Notes under the pieces: model-generated | Seen by the model: the letters and a program-made list of their open reading frames with translations, nothing else | Told to the model about the DNA's origin: nothing | The model's database searches: none | NCBI GenBank assembly: GCA_937946835.1 | Contig: CALFAV010000027.1 | Location: forward strand, 1 to 39,736 | Reading direction: 5' to 3' | Origin: an uncultured Verrucomicrobiae bacterium | GTDB taxonomy: Bacteria > Verrucomicrobiota > Verrucomicrobiia > Limisphaerales > J093 | Length of the DNA: 39,736 bases | Part shown: one piece after another, positions 18,317 to 26,408 of the stretch | Layout: every line of letters begins with the position of its first letter | Numbering within the stretch: the first letter of the stretch is position 1 | Translations under genes and position numbers: made by a program

Positions 18317-19417
18317 TCAGGGGACTTCCGGCACCTGCGGCTGGCCGGTGTCCGCCGCGCGGCAAGCGGCCAGGCACAAGGCCACCGTGCGGAGGTTGTC
18401 GGCCCCGGAGTGGGACGGCTCGCGGTCCTCTTCGATGGCGCAAAGCAGTTCGCCCATCGCGCCGCGAAAACCGTCATTGAACCAGCGGCCTTCGAGCCGG
18501 ACCACGGCCGCGCCCGCGGCGGTGATCAACTCGATCCGGTCGCTTTCCAACGGCTTGCCGGTGGAGCGGAGGGTGCCGCGGGTGCCGGCGACCTGGAGGG
18601 TCTCCTGCGGAGCGAAGGGGCTGGCTCCATCGAAGCTGAGCGTGGCCAGGCCGGAGTCGAACTCGATCTGCGCCGCGGCCAGCAGGGGCGGTCGCATCGT
18701 CTGGCCCGGGGCGCGGGCCGTGGCGGCGTGTACCTTGAGCGCGCGCCGGCCCTTGAAGAACTGCGCCACGGCATCGAACCAGTGGATGCCGAAGTCAAAA
18801 AGGATCAGGTGCGGCACGTCCTCGAACGGCGTGCCGGCACACCAGGTATGATCCCAGTTGAGGCGAAAGGAGACGGTCTGCACCTCGCCGAGCAACCCGG
18901 CGGCGACCGCCGCGCGGGCGTAGCTCAGATAGGGTGCCCAGCGGCCGTTCTGGTTCACCGCCAGTTTCACCCCGCAGGTCCGGGCCAGCGCCACCAGTTC
19001 CCGACCAACCGTCAGATCGGTCACAAACGGCTTTTGGCTGAGCACGTGTTTGCCAGCGCGGAGGGCGTCGGCGGTGATCGTCGCGCGTTCCTCGGGGTGA
19101 AGCGCGAGGTCCACCACATCCACGTCGGCCCGGGCCAGCAGTTCGCGGGCATCGGTGAAGACCCTGGCGTCGGGCTGGAACTCCTCACGCCGCCGCTCGG
19201 CGCGGGCCGGGTCCACGTCGCAGAACGCCGTGACCGTCCAGCCGGCGTCACGGTAGGCGGCCAGGTGGTGGGCGCTGATGCCGCCGCAGCCGATGAGGCC
19301 GATGCGCGGTTGGTACGCCCGCGGTCGGGGTGGGCGGTAGGGCAGGTCGGGCGCGTGCCCCGGGGTCTCGGGCGCGGAGGCTTGGAGGGCGTAGTTGACA
19401 GGGTTGGCCTGGGTCAT
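18317..19417 (-). CDS. Gfo/Idh/MocA family oxidoreductase
   Basis: The 366-residue protein has an N-terminal Rossmann domain with the dinucleotide loop GLIGCGGISAHH (residues about 40-51) and a C-terminal alpha/beta sandwich (from about 160), typical of sugar and inositol dehydrogenases. The usual EKP motif reads QKP (SQKPF), keeping the lysine. A 35-residue proline-rich leader precedes the Rossmann fold. The start overlaps the stop of the upstream oxidoreductase gene by four bases, so the two are an operon. With the nearby fucosidase it probably processes a sugar derived from glycans; the substrate is unknown. Confidence 0.85.
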   Translation of the reverse strand: MTQANPVNYALQASAPETPGHAPDLPYRPPRPRAYQPRIGLIGCGGISAHHLAAYRDAGWTVTAFCDVDPARAERRREEFQPDARVFTDARELLARADVDVVDLALHPEERATITADALRAGKHVLSQKPFVTDLTVGRELVALARTCGVKLAVNQNGRWAPYLSYARAAVAAGLLGEVQTVSFRLNWDHTWCAGTPFEDVPHLILFDFGIHWFDAVAQFFKGRRALKVHAATARAPGQTMRPPLLAAAQIEFDSGLATLSFDGASPFAPQETLQVAGTRGTLRSTGKPLESDRIELITAAGAAVVRLEGRWFNDGFRGAMGELLCAIEEDREPSHSGADNLRTVALCLAACRAADTGQPQVPEVP

Positions 19418-20517
19418 GTGCCGGGCAGAACAGAGGGACGATCCAGCAGCGGCAGGGCGCGCTTTTCCCGGGCGCTGGCCACGGCGGTGTCCACGATTTG
19501 CTGGCCGATGCGGGAAATCTCCGGGCTGAGCGGGCCTTCGATCGGCCGGTCGGTCTCGAGACAGTCCAGGAAGTACTCGATCGGATTGCGGAACGGTGGT
19601 TGCGGCGTGTCCACCGGCAAATCAAAGCCCTCGGGGCGGGCCCGGGTCTGCACGTGCAGGGCGGGGGCGTAGTCCCAACTGCTGATCGTGCCGGCGGTGC
19701 CCACCAGCACAAAACCGCAGCGGGGCTGGGGCTGGTGGGTCCAGGGATCGGTGAAGGTGCCCCAGCGGGTCTCGAACTTGGACAGCCCGCGCGCATAACG
19801 GGCCACGGTGATGCTGTGCTGGTCCACCTCCAGGCCGGGGGTGTCGTCCGTCAGGCACATGACCTCGAGGGGTTTTTCGCCGTTGAGGAACCACGTGCCC
19901 AGTGTGGTGCCGTAGCCCAGGTAATCGAGCAGCGAGCCGCCGCCGCGGGCGCGCGAGTAAAACCAACTGGCGGCCTTTTCCTCGATCGTCGGCTCGCGCT
20001 CGACCTTGGCCGCGCCGTGGTAGAGCGGCCCCCGGTTGCCGTCGTAGTAGTGCACCTCGATGACCTCGCCGATGAGGCCCGCGTCAATCACCCGCTTGGT
20101 CGTGGCGTGGGCGGGCACCCAGCGCAGGGGCCAGTTGATGGCCAGCGGTTGTCCGGCCCGCCGCATGGCGGCGATCATCCGGTCGGCCTCCGCCAGCGAG
20201 GCGGCGAAGGGTTTTTCGATCAGGACCGGTCGGCGGTATTCGGCCACCAACTCGGTCCATTCGGCGTGCTCGGCGGCCGCGGGGCAGAGGAGGACCAGAT
20301 CGGGCCGGGTGTTTTCGAGGCAGGCGCGGGGATCGGTGAACACCCGCTCGGGTGGCAGGCGGAACTGGCGGATGGCTTCCTGCATCCGCTCGGGCCGGAG
20401 GTCACAGATGCCGGCGATTTCCGCCCGCGGATGCTCGAAGACCATCCGCAGCAGATCGCCCATGTGGAAGTGGTCGAAGTTCAGGCCGACCACGCGCCAG
20501 CGTTTGTCCGGGTTCAT
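19414..20517 (-). CDS. Gfo/Idh/MocA family oxidoreductase with unusual nucleotide loop
   Basis: The 367-residue protein belongs to the same family as its downstream partner, with the motif LIEKPFAAS and a C-terminal sandwich domain containing YYDGNRGPLYHG and GGGSLLDYLGYG. The N-terminal loop reads VVGLNFDHFHMGDLL rather than the GxGxxG of most NAD(P)-binding members, so cofactor use may differ or be lost. The start is taken at ATG 20517 (MNPDKRWRVVGLN); an upstream in-frame codon would add nine residues. It overlaps the downstream gene by four bases and follows the fucosidase gene after 155 bases. Confidence 0.82.
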   Translation of the reverse strand: MNPDKRWRVVGLNFDHFHMGDLLRMVFEHPRAEIAGICDLRPERMQEAIRQFRLPPERVFTDPRACLENTRPDLVLLCPAAAEHAEWTELVAEYRRPVLIEKPFAASLAEADRMIAAMRRAGQPLAINWPLRWVPAHATTKRVIDAGLIGEVIEVHYYDGNRGPLYHGAAKVEREPTIEEKAASWFYSRARGGGSLLDYLGYGTTLGTWFLNGEKPLEVMCLTDDTPGLEVDQHSITVARYARGLSKFETRWGTFTDPWTHQPQPRCGFVLVGTAGTISSWDYAPALHVQTRARPEGFDLPVDTPQPPFRNPIEYFLDCLETDRPIEGPLSPEISRIGQQIVDTAVASAREKRALPLLDRPSVLPGT

Positions 20518-20622
20518 CGGGTTGCGCGGGGCAATAAGGAGCACGAGCCGGCGTCTGGCGCAAGCAGCGCTTCGGGACCGGTCGTGCGGGGGCCGGCGGG
20601 CGGCCGCCCCGCCGGTGCCGCT

Positions 20623-20646
20623 GCGTGGCCGCGTGGCCGCGTGGCC
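20623..20646 (+). repeat. Three tandem copies of an 8-base unit
   Basis: GCGTGGCC occurs three times head to tail in the spacer between the fucosidase gene and the oxidoreductase gene downstream of it, followed by a degenerate GCGCGGTGG. It is a simple sequence repeat without an assigned role. Confidence 0.7.
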
Positions 20647-20672
20647 GCGCGGTGGCGCGCCACCCGGCCCGC

Positions 20673-22448
20673 TCAGGGAAACAGCTCGAACTCGGCCAGG
20701 GTTGGCCCTTCCCGCGCATCCAGGATCTGCCGGCGGACCCGCGCGGCGGTGACCGGGCTAAAGACTTCCTCAACCTCCGGCTTTACCGCGGCACCGCGGT
20801 GGACGGTGCGCCAGGCGGGCCCATCGGGCACCTGGAGGGCAAAGGCACGGATGCGCCCCGGATCGCCCGGCCATTCCACCAGACGGGCCCGGGAGAAGGT
20901 GACGGGCCCGCCCAGGTCCACCTCCAGCCGGGCCGTGCGGGTCCCGGGGTCCGTGGCCCAGCGGGTTTGCTCGTCACCATCCACGGCCAGCGTGGGGGCG
21001 TAAGCGGGCTGGTTTTGGAAGACATTCGAGGCGGAGGCCGGCCGGTCCCGGGTGAGCGAGTGCCGGCTCACGGAAATCGGTTTGAGGTCGCCGGCCGGAC
21101 CATCGAGTTCCAGGGCAATCACGGTGACTTGGGGCTGGCGGGCGGCGGCGGGCAGTTCAATGGCCAGGCTTTCCGGGGTTTGCCGCACCTGCACGGTCCC
21201 ACCGGCCAGCGCCCGGGCGGCGAGGACCTTTCGGGGCAACGGGGGCAGGCTCAGGGGTCCCGCGGTCGGCCACTCGAAAAGGTGCAGGTACACCGTGGGG
21301 CCCCGATGCGTGCTGGCGCCCCAGCGGCCGGGTGTGTACGGGCCGCCGCGGGTGTCATAAATCGCCTCGCCGTGGCGGGCCAGCCAGGCGCCGATCTCCC
21401 GCAGGCGCTCGACCTGGCGGGGCTCGATGCGGCCGTCGGGCATGGGGCCGACGTTGAGCAACAGATTGCCGTCGCCCCCGGCGCAGGTGACGAGCGTGCG
21501 CAGGCATTCGGCGAGGGACTTCAGTGGGTCGTCGGGTTTCCAGGCCCATTGCCGGCCAAGGGTGATGCAGGATTCCCAGGGGCGCTCCGTGTTGAAGCGG
21601 CCGATTTGCTGCTCCGGGGTGTCGAAGTCCCCGGCGAAGTGTCCGGCCTTTGAAGTGCCGGCCAGGTCGTTGCGGGCCTTGCTGACGCGGTTGTTGATGA
21701 GCAACGAGGGTTGGAGGCGCCGGCAAAAGGCGTACAGATCGCGGCCCCGGGTTTCATCCCAGGGCGCCTCCCATTCGCCGTCGAACCACAAGACGCCGAG
21801 CGGGCCGTAGTTCTGGATCAGCTCGGCGAGCTGGTTTTTCAGGTACTGCGTGTAGCGGTCCATGTTCGGGGCGGGTTTGCGACTCCGCCCGCCGGGGCTG
21901 CCCAGGGGGTAATCCGGGTGCCACCAATCGCAAATCGAGTGATACAGGCAGAAGAGCAGGCCCTCCCGGCGGCAGGCGTCGGCCAGTTCGCGCAGCACGT
22001 CCCGGCCGAACGGCGTGGCCATGATGTCGTAGTCCGTGTGGCGCGAGTCCCACATGCAAAAGCCGTCGTGGTGCTTCGAGGTGAAGACCAGGTATTTCAT
22101 GCCGGCGGCCTTCGCCGTGGCCACCCAGTCCGCGGCGGCGAAGTTCGTGGGGTTGAAGTCGCGGTAGAGCCGGTCGTACTCCTCGACCGGCACCGGCGCG
22201 CCGCGCGACCAGCCGATTTCGGTGCCTTTGAGGCTGACCGGTCCCCAGTGGATGAACATCCCGAAACGCAGCGCCCGCCAATGCGCCAGCGCCGCAGCGT
22301 CCGTTGGCGGGGGCTCCGGTGCCTCCCCCGCGCGGGCGGCCGACACAATCAGGACCAGCGCCAGGGCCAGTGCGCCCGGGCAACCGAGCCGGTCGGACCA
22401 ACCAAGCGTGGGAGGGGGAGCCGAAGGGCGGGAAACGACGGTCTTCAT
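20673..22448 (-). CDS. Alpha-L-fucosidase, GH29, with C-terminal discoidin-like domain
   Basis: GH29 enzymes remove alpha-linked L-fucose from glycans by a retaining mechanism. The 591-residue protein has a long N-region followed by a hydrophobic signal (LALALVLIVSAARA), so it is exported. The catalytic barrel spans about 45-390, with RFGMFIHWGP, FTSKHHDGFCMWDS and the nucleophile-bearing segment VLWFDGEW (Asp223). A beta domain follows. The last 130 residues look like an F5/8-type (CBM32) module (AVDGDEQTRWATD and following). The acid/base residue could not be assigned. It lies in a minus-strand run with two Gfo/Idh genes downstream and a protease gene 18 bases upstream. Confidence 0.92.
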   Translation of the reverse strand: MKTVVSRPSAPPPTLGWSDRLGCPGALALALVLIVSAARAGEAPEPPPTDAAALAHWRALRFGMFIHWGPVSLKGTEIGWSRGAPVPVEEYDRLYRDFNPTNFAAADWVATAKAAGMKYLVFTSKHHDGFCMWDSRHTDYDIMATPFGRDVLRELADACRREGLLFCLYHSICDWWHPDYPLGSPGGRSRKPAPNMDRYTQYLKNQLAELIQNYGPLGVLWFDGEWEAPWDETRGRDLYAFCRRLQPSLLINNRVSKARNDLAGTSKAGHFAGDFDTPEQQIGRFNTERPWESCITLGRQWAWKPDDPLKSLAECLRTLVTCAGGDGNLLLNVGPMPDGRIEPRQVERLREIGAWLARHGEAIYDTRGGPYTPGRWGASTHRGPTVYLHLFEWPTAGPLSLPPLPRKVLAARALAGGTVQVRQTPESLAIELPAAARQPQVTVIALELDGPAGDLKPISVSRHSLTRDRPASASNVFQNQPAYAPTLAVDGDEQTRWATDPGTRTARLEVDLGGPVTFSRARLVEWPGDPGRIRAFALQVPDGPAWRTVHRGAAVKPEVEEVFSPVTAARVRRQILDAREGPTLAEFELFP

Positions 22449-22466
22449 GGAACTGTCCCGGTCATC

Positions 22467-23042
22467 TCACCCCCGCGGCCGGGGCCGACGCAAGAGATAA
22501 AGCAGCGCGCCGAAGTCGTACAGCGCATGGGTCAGCGCCGGAGCCCAGAGGGTACCGACGGCGAGGAATTCCAGGCCCAGCACCAGCCCCATGCCCGTGG
22601 CCAGCAGGGCGTAGGCCCGGTTGAGGGCGTGCCCCAGGCCGAACAGGACCGCGGTGACCAGCAGGGCGACCCACGCCCCCAGCCGTGCGGACAAGCCGGC
22701 TTGGAGCACCCCGCGGAACAGCGTCTCCTCCGCCACTCCCGCCACCAGCGCAATAACCAGCATCTGTCCCACCGACCACCCGCCCAGGACCGGCACCAGA
22801 TGACCATCCACCACGGCGCGCACTTCCCGGAACACGCGCCACGGCGAGTGCACCACCGCCCGGGGCAGGGCCAGCAACGGCAGGCACACCGCCAGCCCGA
22901 GGGCGACGTCGCGCATCTGCGGCCGTGCCCACAGCCGCGTCCAGTCCGCCCCGGTCCAGGCACCCAACACCAGGGCCAGTCCTCCCAGGGCGGCCTCGAA
23001 CAGGCATCCCACCACAAACCAGCGACGGGCCAAATCGTTCAC
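22467..23042 (-). CDS. CPBP family intramembrane glutamic protease
   Basis: This family, related to eukaryotic Rce1, cuts or matures membrane-bound substrates; in bacteria many members act in peptide maturation or immunity. The 191-residue protein has about five membrane segments and all three motifs: EExxxR (Glu105, Glu106, Arg110 in AEETLFRGV), FxxxH (Phe134, His138 in LFGLGH), and a final His172 in ALTHALYD, where Asp176 replaces the common Asn. The start is GTG at 23042. It lies 18 bases before the fucosidase gene. Nothing in the context identifies a substrate. Confidence 0.85.
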   Translation of the reverse strand: MNDLARRWFVVGCLFEAALGGLALVLGAWTGADWTRLWARPQMRDVALGLAVCLPLLALPRAVVHSPWRVFREVRAVVDGHLVPVLGGWSVGQMLVIALVAGVAEETLFRGVLQAGLSARLGAWVALLVTAVLFGLGHALNRAYALLATGMGLVLGLEFLAVGTLWAPALTHALYDFGALLYLLRRPRPRG

Positions 23043-23105
23043 GCGGGGAAGGGGGCGGAGGGCGGGGCTTCGGGCACAACCGGGACTGCTGCCCGGCGGC
23101 CAGGG

Positions 23106-24683
23106 TCACCGCGGCCGGTAGGCTTGGGCCAGCGTGCGCCGGAGTTGCTCGCGGTTGACCGCGTCGTGGAACTCGACCGGGTTGAAATCATCCGTGAGCA
23201 CCCGGCCGTGCGCGCGGTCCACCTGCCGCACCCCGTGGTAAGCCGCCTCGGCCTCGTAGCGCACCGGGGCGGGCATTCGCGCGAAGTCCGGCTCGCGGCG
23301 TGGGGACAGGTCCGGCTGGTCGGCGGCCACCAGGAAGATGTTCCCATTGCCGGCGGCATGAACCCGGACCTGCCGAAACACCGCGTCGAGCGTGCGGGCC
23401 AGCGAGGCGACCAGGAAATCCCGCCCCGGGCCGAGATCGGAGATGGTGTTCATGACCAGGACCCCGCCGGGTTTAAGGCAGCGGCGCATGGCCGTGAACG
23501 CCTCGCGGGTCATCAGGTGCGAGGGCGAGGAATCGCCCAGGAAGGCGTCCAGCACGATCACGTCGTAGCGGTTGGTGGCGCGCACCAGGAAATAACGGCC
23601 GTCGCCAAGGTGCAGGCGCACCCGGGCCGGCTCGAAGTCGAAAAACCGCTCGGCCAGCGGCACCACCGCGGGGTTGATTTCGACCACGTCCACGCGGGCG
23701 CCCTCGCGGGCAAACTGCATGGGCACAATGCCCACGCCCATCCCGATGCACAACACTTCCTCGACGCGCACCGCGTAGGCCCGGCCCAGTTCGTAAAGCA
23801 TGTGGGTGAAGAGCGAAACGCTCTGGCGCGTGGCCGGGTCGTAACTGTTCTGGGTCAGAAGGTCGTTCAGGTAGTACCGGCGTGTGCCACCCTCGCTTTC
23901 GATGACCTGAAGCAGGCCGAAGTTCGAGTTCCCCCGGTATAACTCCCGCCAGCCGGCCAGTTCGCTGAACGGCGGGCGGGCCGTGCCCACCAACCCGCCC
24001 AACAGGGCCATCCCGCCGAGCACCGCCGCCGGCGCCAGTCCCGGCCGACCCCACGCGGCGAAGTAAATCAACGCCGTGATCAGCAGCAGCACCGCGCAGC
24101 CGTACAGGCTCACCGAATTGGGCACACGGGGGATGATCACGTAGCTGATCAGCGCCGTGCCCGCCACGCTGCCCAGCGTGCCCAGGGCGATCAGCCGCCC
24201 CACATTCCGTCCCACCCGGTCGAGGGATTGCGTCAGGACGCGGGCGAAAAACGGACCGACCATGGCCAGCAGCGCCAGGGGCACGAAAAACAACAGGGCC
24301 GAGCCCAGCAGCGAGCCGGCGGCCAGCTCAAAGCGCAGGCAGGCGTAGGCAATCGGCTCCAGCCACAGCACCACCCCGCACAACCAGGCCGCCGCCAGGA
24401 TCAACCCGCCGTAAATCCAGGCCGGTCGGGGCGAGCGATCAGCCAACCACCCCCCGGCCGCATACCCGGCGGCCAGCGCCAGCAGCGTCACCCCGATTTG
24501 GGCGGTCCACACAAAGTGCGAGGTCCCGAAGTACGGCGCCAACAGCTTGGCCCCGAGGATCTCGATGACCATCACCGCGCCGCCGGTGACCGTGGCGGTG
24601 GCCAGCAGAAAGCGACGCAGGCCGGGCGAGAGGGCGAACAAAGCCGGGGCGGCCGGAGCCGCCGCAGGCGCAGGTTTTTTCAC
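23106..24683 (-). CDS. Membrane-fused spermidine synthase-like protein
   Basis: The 525-residue protein joins an N-terminal membrane domain of about seven segments (residues 25-235) to a C-terminal class I methyltransferase-like fold of the spermidine synthase type. The fold shows LCIGMGVGIVPMQFA, the acidic strand VDVVEINPAVVPLAE and IVLDAFLGDSSPSHL. Related fused proteins are widespread but mostly uncharacterised, and the polyamine function is not certain for them. The start is GTG at 24683 (MKKPAPAAAP). It follows the PEP-CTERM gene after 31 bases and precedes the CPBP gene by 63 bases. Confidence 0.8.
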   Translation of the reverse strand: MKKPAPAAAPAAPALFALSPGLRRFLLATATVTGGAVMVIEILGAKLLAPYFGTSHFVWTAQIGVTLLALAAGYAAGGWLADRSPRPAWIYGGLILAAAWLCGVVLWLEPIAYACLRFELAAGSLLGSALLFFVPLALLAMVGPFFARVLTQSLDRVGRNVGRLIALGTLGSVAGTALISYVIIPRVPNSVSLYGCAVLLLITALIYFAAWGRPGLAPAAVLGGMALLGGLVGTARPPFSELAGWRELYRGNSNFGLLQVIESEGGTRRYYLNDLLTQNSYDPATRQSVSLFTHMLYELGRAYAVRVEEVLCIGMGVGIVPMQFAREGARVDVVEINPAVVPLAERFFDFEPARVRLHLGDGRYFLVRATNRYDVIVLDAFLGDSSPSHLMTREAFTAMRRCLKPGGVLVMNTISDLGPGRDFLVASLARTLDAVFRQVRVHAAGNGNIFLVAADQPDLSPRREPDFARMPAPVRYEAEAAYHGVRQVDRAHGRVLTDDFNPVEFHDAVNREQLRRTLAQAYRPR

Positions 24684-24714
24684 GCGCCCGTTTTAGGGGG
24701 CGTCGCGGGGGGAT

Positions 24715-25956
24715 TCAAGGACGCCGGCGGCTTGGCACCCTCGGCCACGAGGTGTTGCAACGGCGGGACGTGTGTTTTCTCAGCCAAGGTAGCATCCCCA
24801 GCAGACCCAATCCGACCGCGGCGACCGCCGTTTCGGGTTCGGGGATCAGGACCGTGGTGCCGACCACGGTGATGTTGTCCAGCAGGATCGAGTTGAGTTT
24901 ACTGTCGTTGCTGTCGGTAAAGTACACCCGGAACTCGACGCCGCTCAGGTTCATAAACGACGGTCCGAGTGTGGTCATTACGTTGCCCCACACCCCGGAG
25001 CCGGTGGTGACCGTTCCGCTCAACACCGCCGCGGCAAAGCCGTCCACCGAGGAACGGACTTCGTAGTTAACGGTGTAAACGCCGGTGGAGAACACCCTCG
25101 CGATGTCGAAACTGAATTCGTTCAGGTTCAACACATGGCCGGGGTTCGGGGTGACCGTGAAGCTGAGGTAACTACTCAGTGAGAAGCTGTTGGGGACGTT
25201 TTGCGCGGAAAGTCTCAAGGCTGGCGCGGGGACGCCAATGGTCGCGTAAGCAAGCGGTCCCAGCCCCACACTGCTCAGATTCGACGCCGTGCTGAGTGGG
25301 TCCGGGTCAAAGGACGCGGGGCTGTTACCGGTGAACGGGTAATGGGCCACCCATACGGGGATGGGGGCGGCAAGAATGGGGTCGCCGCCGGGCAGAGCGC
25401 CCGCTGGGAAGGGCGACGGGTTATGACTGAGGGAAGCCGTCCCGCCTGCTTCGGTTGTCAGCGTGGGAAACGTTCCGGTGAACGTGCTGTACAGGCCCTC
25501 GGCACCGGAGTTCTCCGAGTTGGCCGTGGCAAGCAGCGGTGAGGCGAACGAGGTTTCGCGCACCGATGCGGCCGGCTGGCTGAGCGGGAGCGGGGCGGAG
25601 AACCCAGAAGGGATGGGTGCTTCCCCGCCAAGTGACCTGTGGCGAGGGCTTCGGAGGCGACGAGCCGTGGGCTGAGTTGACTCGTCGGCAGGTGGCGGTT
25701 GGCTTACCGCGTCGGATTGAAGCTTCAAAGTATCCGGGGCTAACCCGACCAAGTCGGCGCGAACTGAATTGCGGGGTGGCTTATTGGCTTGTCCCAGCGA
25801 GTTCTGAACGGAGTTCTCGGCTGGGATCTCCCTGAAGATTACCCTTTCTCCTGGTGCCTCGTCCCACGCCACCTGACCTAACAAGGTGGCGGTCCCGGCA
25901 CCAAGGAGAAGGGCTGCTTGAAATGCTTTTTCCCGAGTCAGATACCCGATACCCAT
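24715..25956 (-). CDS. PEP-CTERM sorting-domain surface protein
   Basis: The 413-residue protein starts at ATG 25956 (MGIGYLTREKAFQAALLLG) with a signal-like hydrophobic segment and ends with LIPEPETAVAAVGLGLLG, a short hydrophobic span and basic residues. This is the exosortase-recognised anchor. The N-terminal half is low complexity, rich in Ser, Pro and Thr. The part from about 215 to 365 is a beta-rich extracellular domain with FTVTPNPGHVLNLNEFSFDI and VGTTVLI, as in many PEP-CTERM proteins of unknown role. About 14 residues follow the usual basic end (CNTSWPRVPSRRRP), which is longer than normal. Confidence 0.85.
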   Translation of the reverse strand: MGIGYLTREKAFQAALLLGAGTATLLGQVAWDEAPGERVIFREIPAENSVQNSLGQANKPPRNSVRADLVGLAPDTLKLQSDAVSQPPPADESTQPTARRLRSPRHRSLGGEAPIPSGFSAPLPLSQPAASVRETSFASPLLATANSENSGAEGLYSTFTGTFPTLTTEAGGTASLSHNPSPFPAGALPGGDPILAAPIPVWVAHYPFTGNSPASFDPDPLSTASNLSSVGLGPLAYATIGVPAPALRLSAQNVPNSFSLSSYLSFTVTPNPGHVLNLNEFSFDIARVFSTGVYTVNYEVRSSVDGFAAAVLSGTVTTGSGVWGNVMTTLGPSFMNLSGVEFRVYFTDSNDSKLNSILLDNITVVGTTVLIPEPETAVAAVGLGLLGMLPWLRKHTSRRCNTSWPRVPSRRRP

Positions 25957-26392
25957 ACCCAAATCCCGTGATCTCCCGTTTCCAATCCCATGCACTGATG
26001 CGCAACAACGCGCATATAGCGCCAAATTGATTCCATTTTGTCAAGGCTGTTCGCAATGTAAAAAACTTGATGTCTGAACACTTTGAGGCGAACCGCTTTG
26101 GCTTGAGGTGGTTGTATGGTCAATGCCGGACCATTTGGCCGAGTAGCCAACTGCAAGCGCCGGGTCGGCCCTTTCCGCAGCCGGGCTGAGGGTGCGTCAA
26201 CCCCGGCTGATTATTGGCGGAACCCCTGCCGACCAACATCCGAAGTCAGGCAGCTTGTCGGGGGAATACCGGACCGGCGGGCATTCATGATCAGCGGGCC
26301 GGCTCCGCTCTGGTGAAAAGCCCGTTCAGTGACAGCCCTTGGTGCCGCGACTTGGCCGGTGCTTAAACCCGAGTGCGGCCCGCGGCGGATTT
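25957..26392 (-). other. Intergenic region upstream of the PEP-CTERM gene
   Basis: No gene is supported in these 436 bases. The 150 bases next to the PEP-CTERM gene are much richer in A and T than the rest of the window, include a run of six A and hold the best promoter-like sequence seen. The remainder, about 26130-26380, is GC-rich and shows no repeat or RNA gene; a 66-codon open frame there has no coding features. Confidence 0.5.
26013..26044 (-). promoter_or_regulatory. Possible promoter of the PEP-CTERM gene
   Basis: Read on the minus strand, a perfect TTGACA (26044-26039) is followed after 20 bases by TATATG (26018-26013), about 57 bases before the start codon. The -35 box is perfect but the spacing is longer than the usual 17, so the -10 assignment is doubtful. 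A small palindrome (TGCGC...GCGCA, about 25998-26013) lies just downstream and could be an operator. Confidence 0.35.
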
Positions 26393-26408
26393 TCAGGGAC
26401 GAAAATCC
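26387..26408 (-). terminator. Perfect hairpin across the stop codon of the upstream gene
   Basis: An 8-bp perfect stem (GGATTTTC/GAAAATCC) with a 6-base loop contains the TGA of the 626-residue gene. No T-run follows, so it would be an atypical terminator or an mRNA 3'-end stabiliser. Confidence 0.3.

Noticed and set aside
26116..26316. A 66-codon open frame in the gap upstream of the PEP-CTERM gene
   Set aside because: No ribosome site, motif or coding-type composition supports it.
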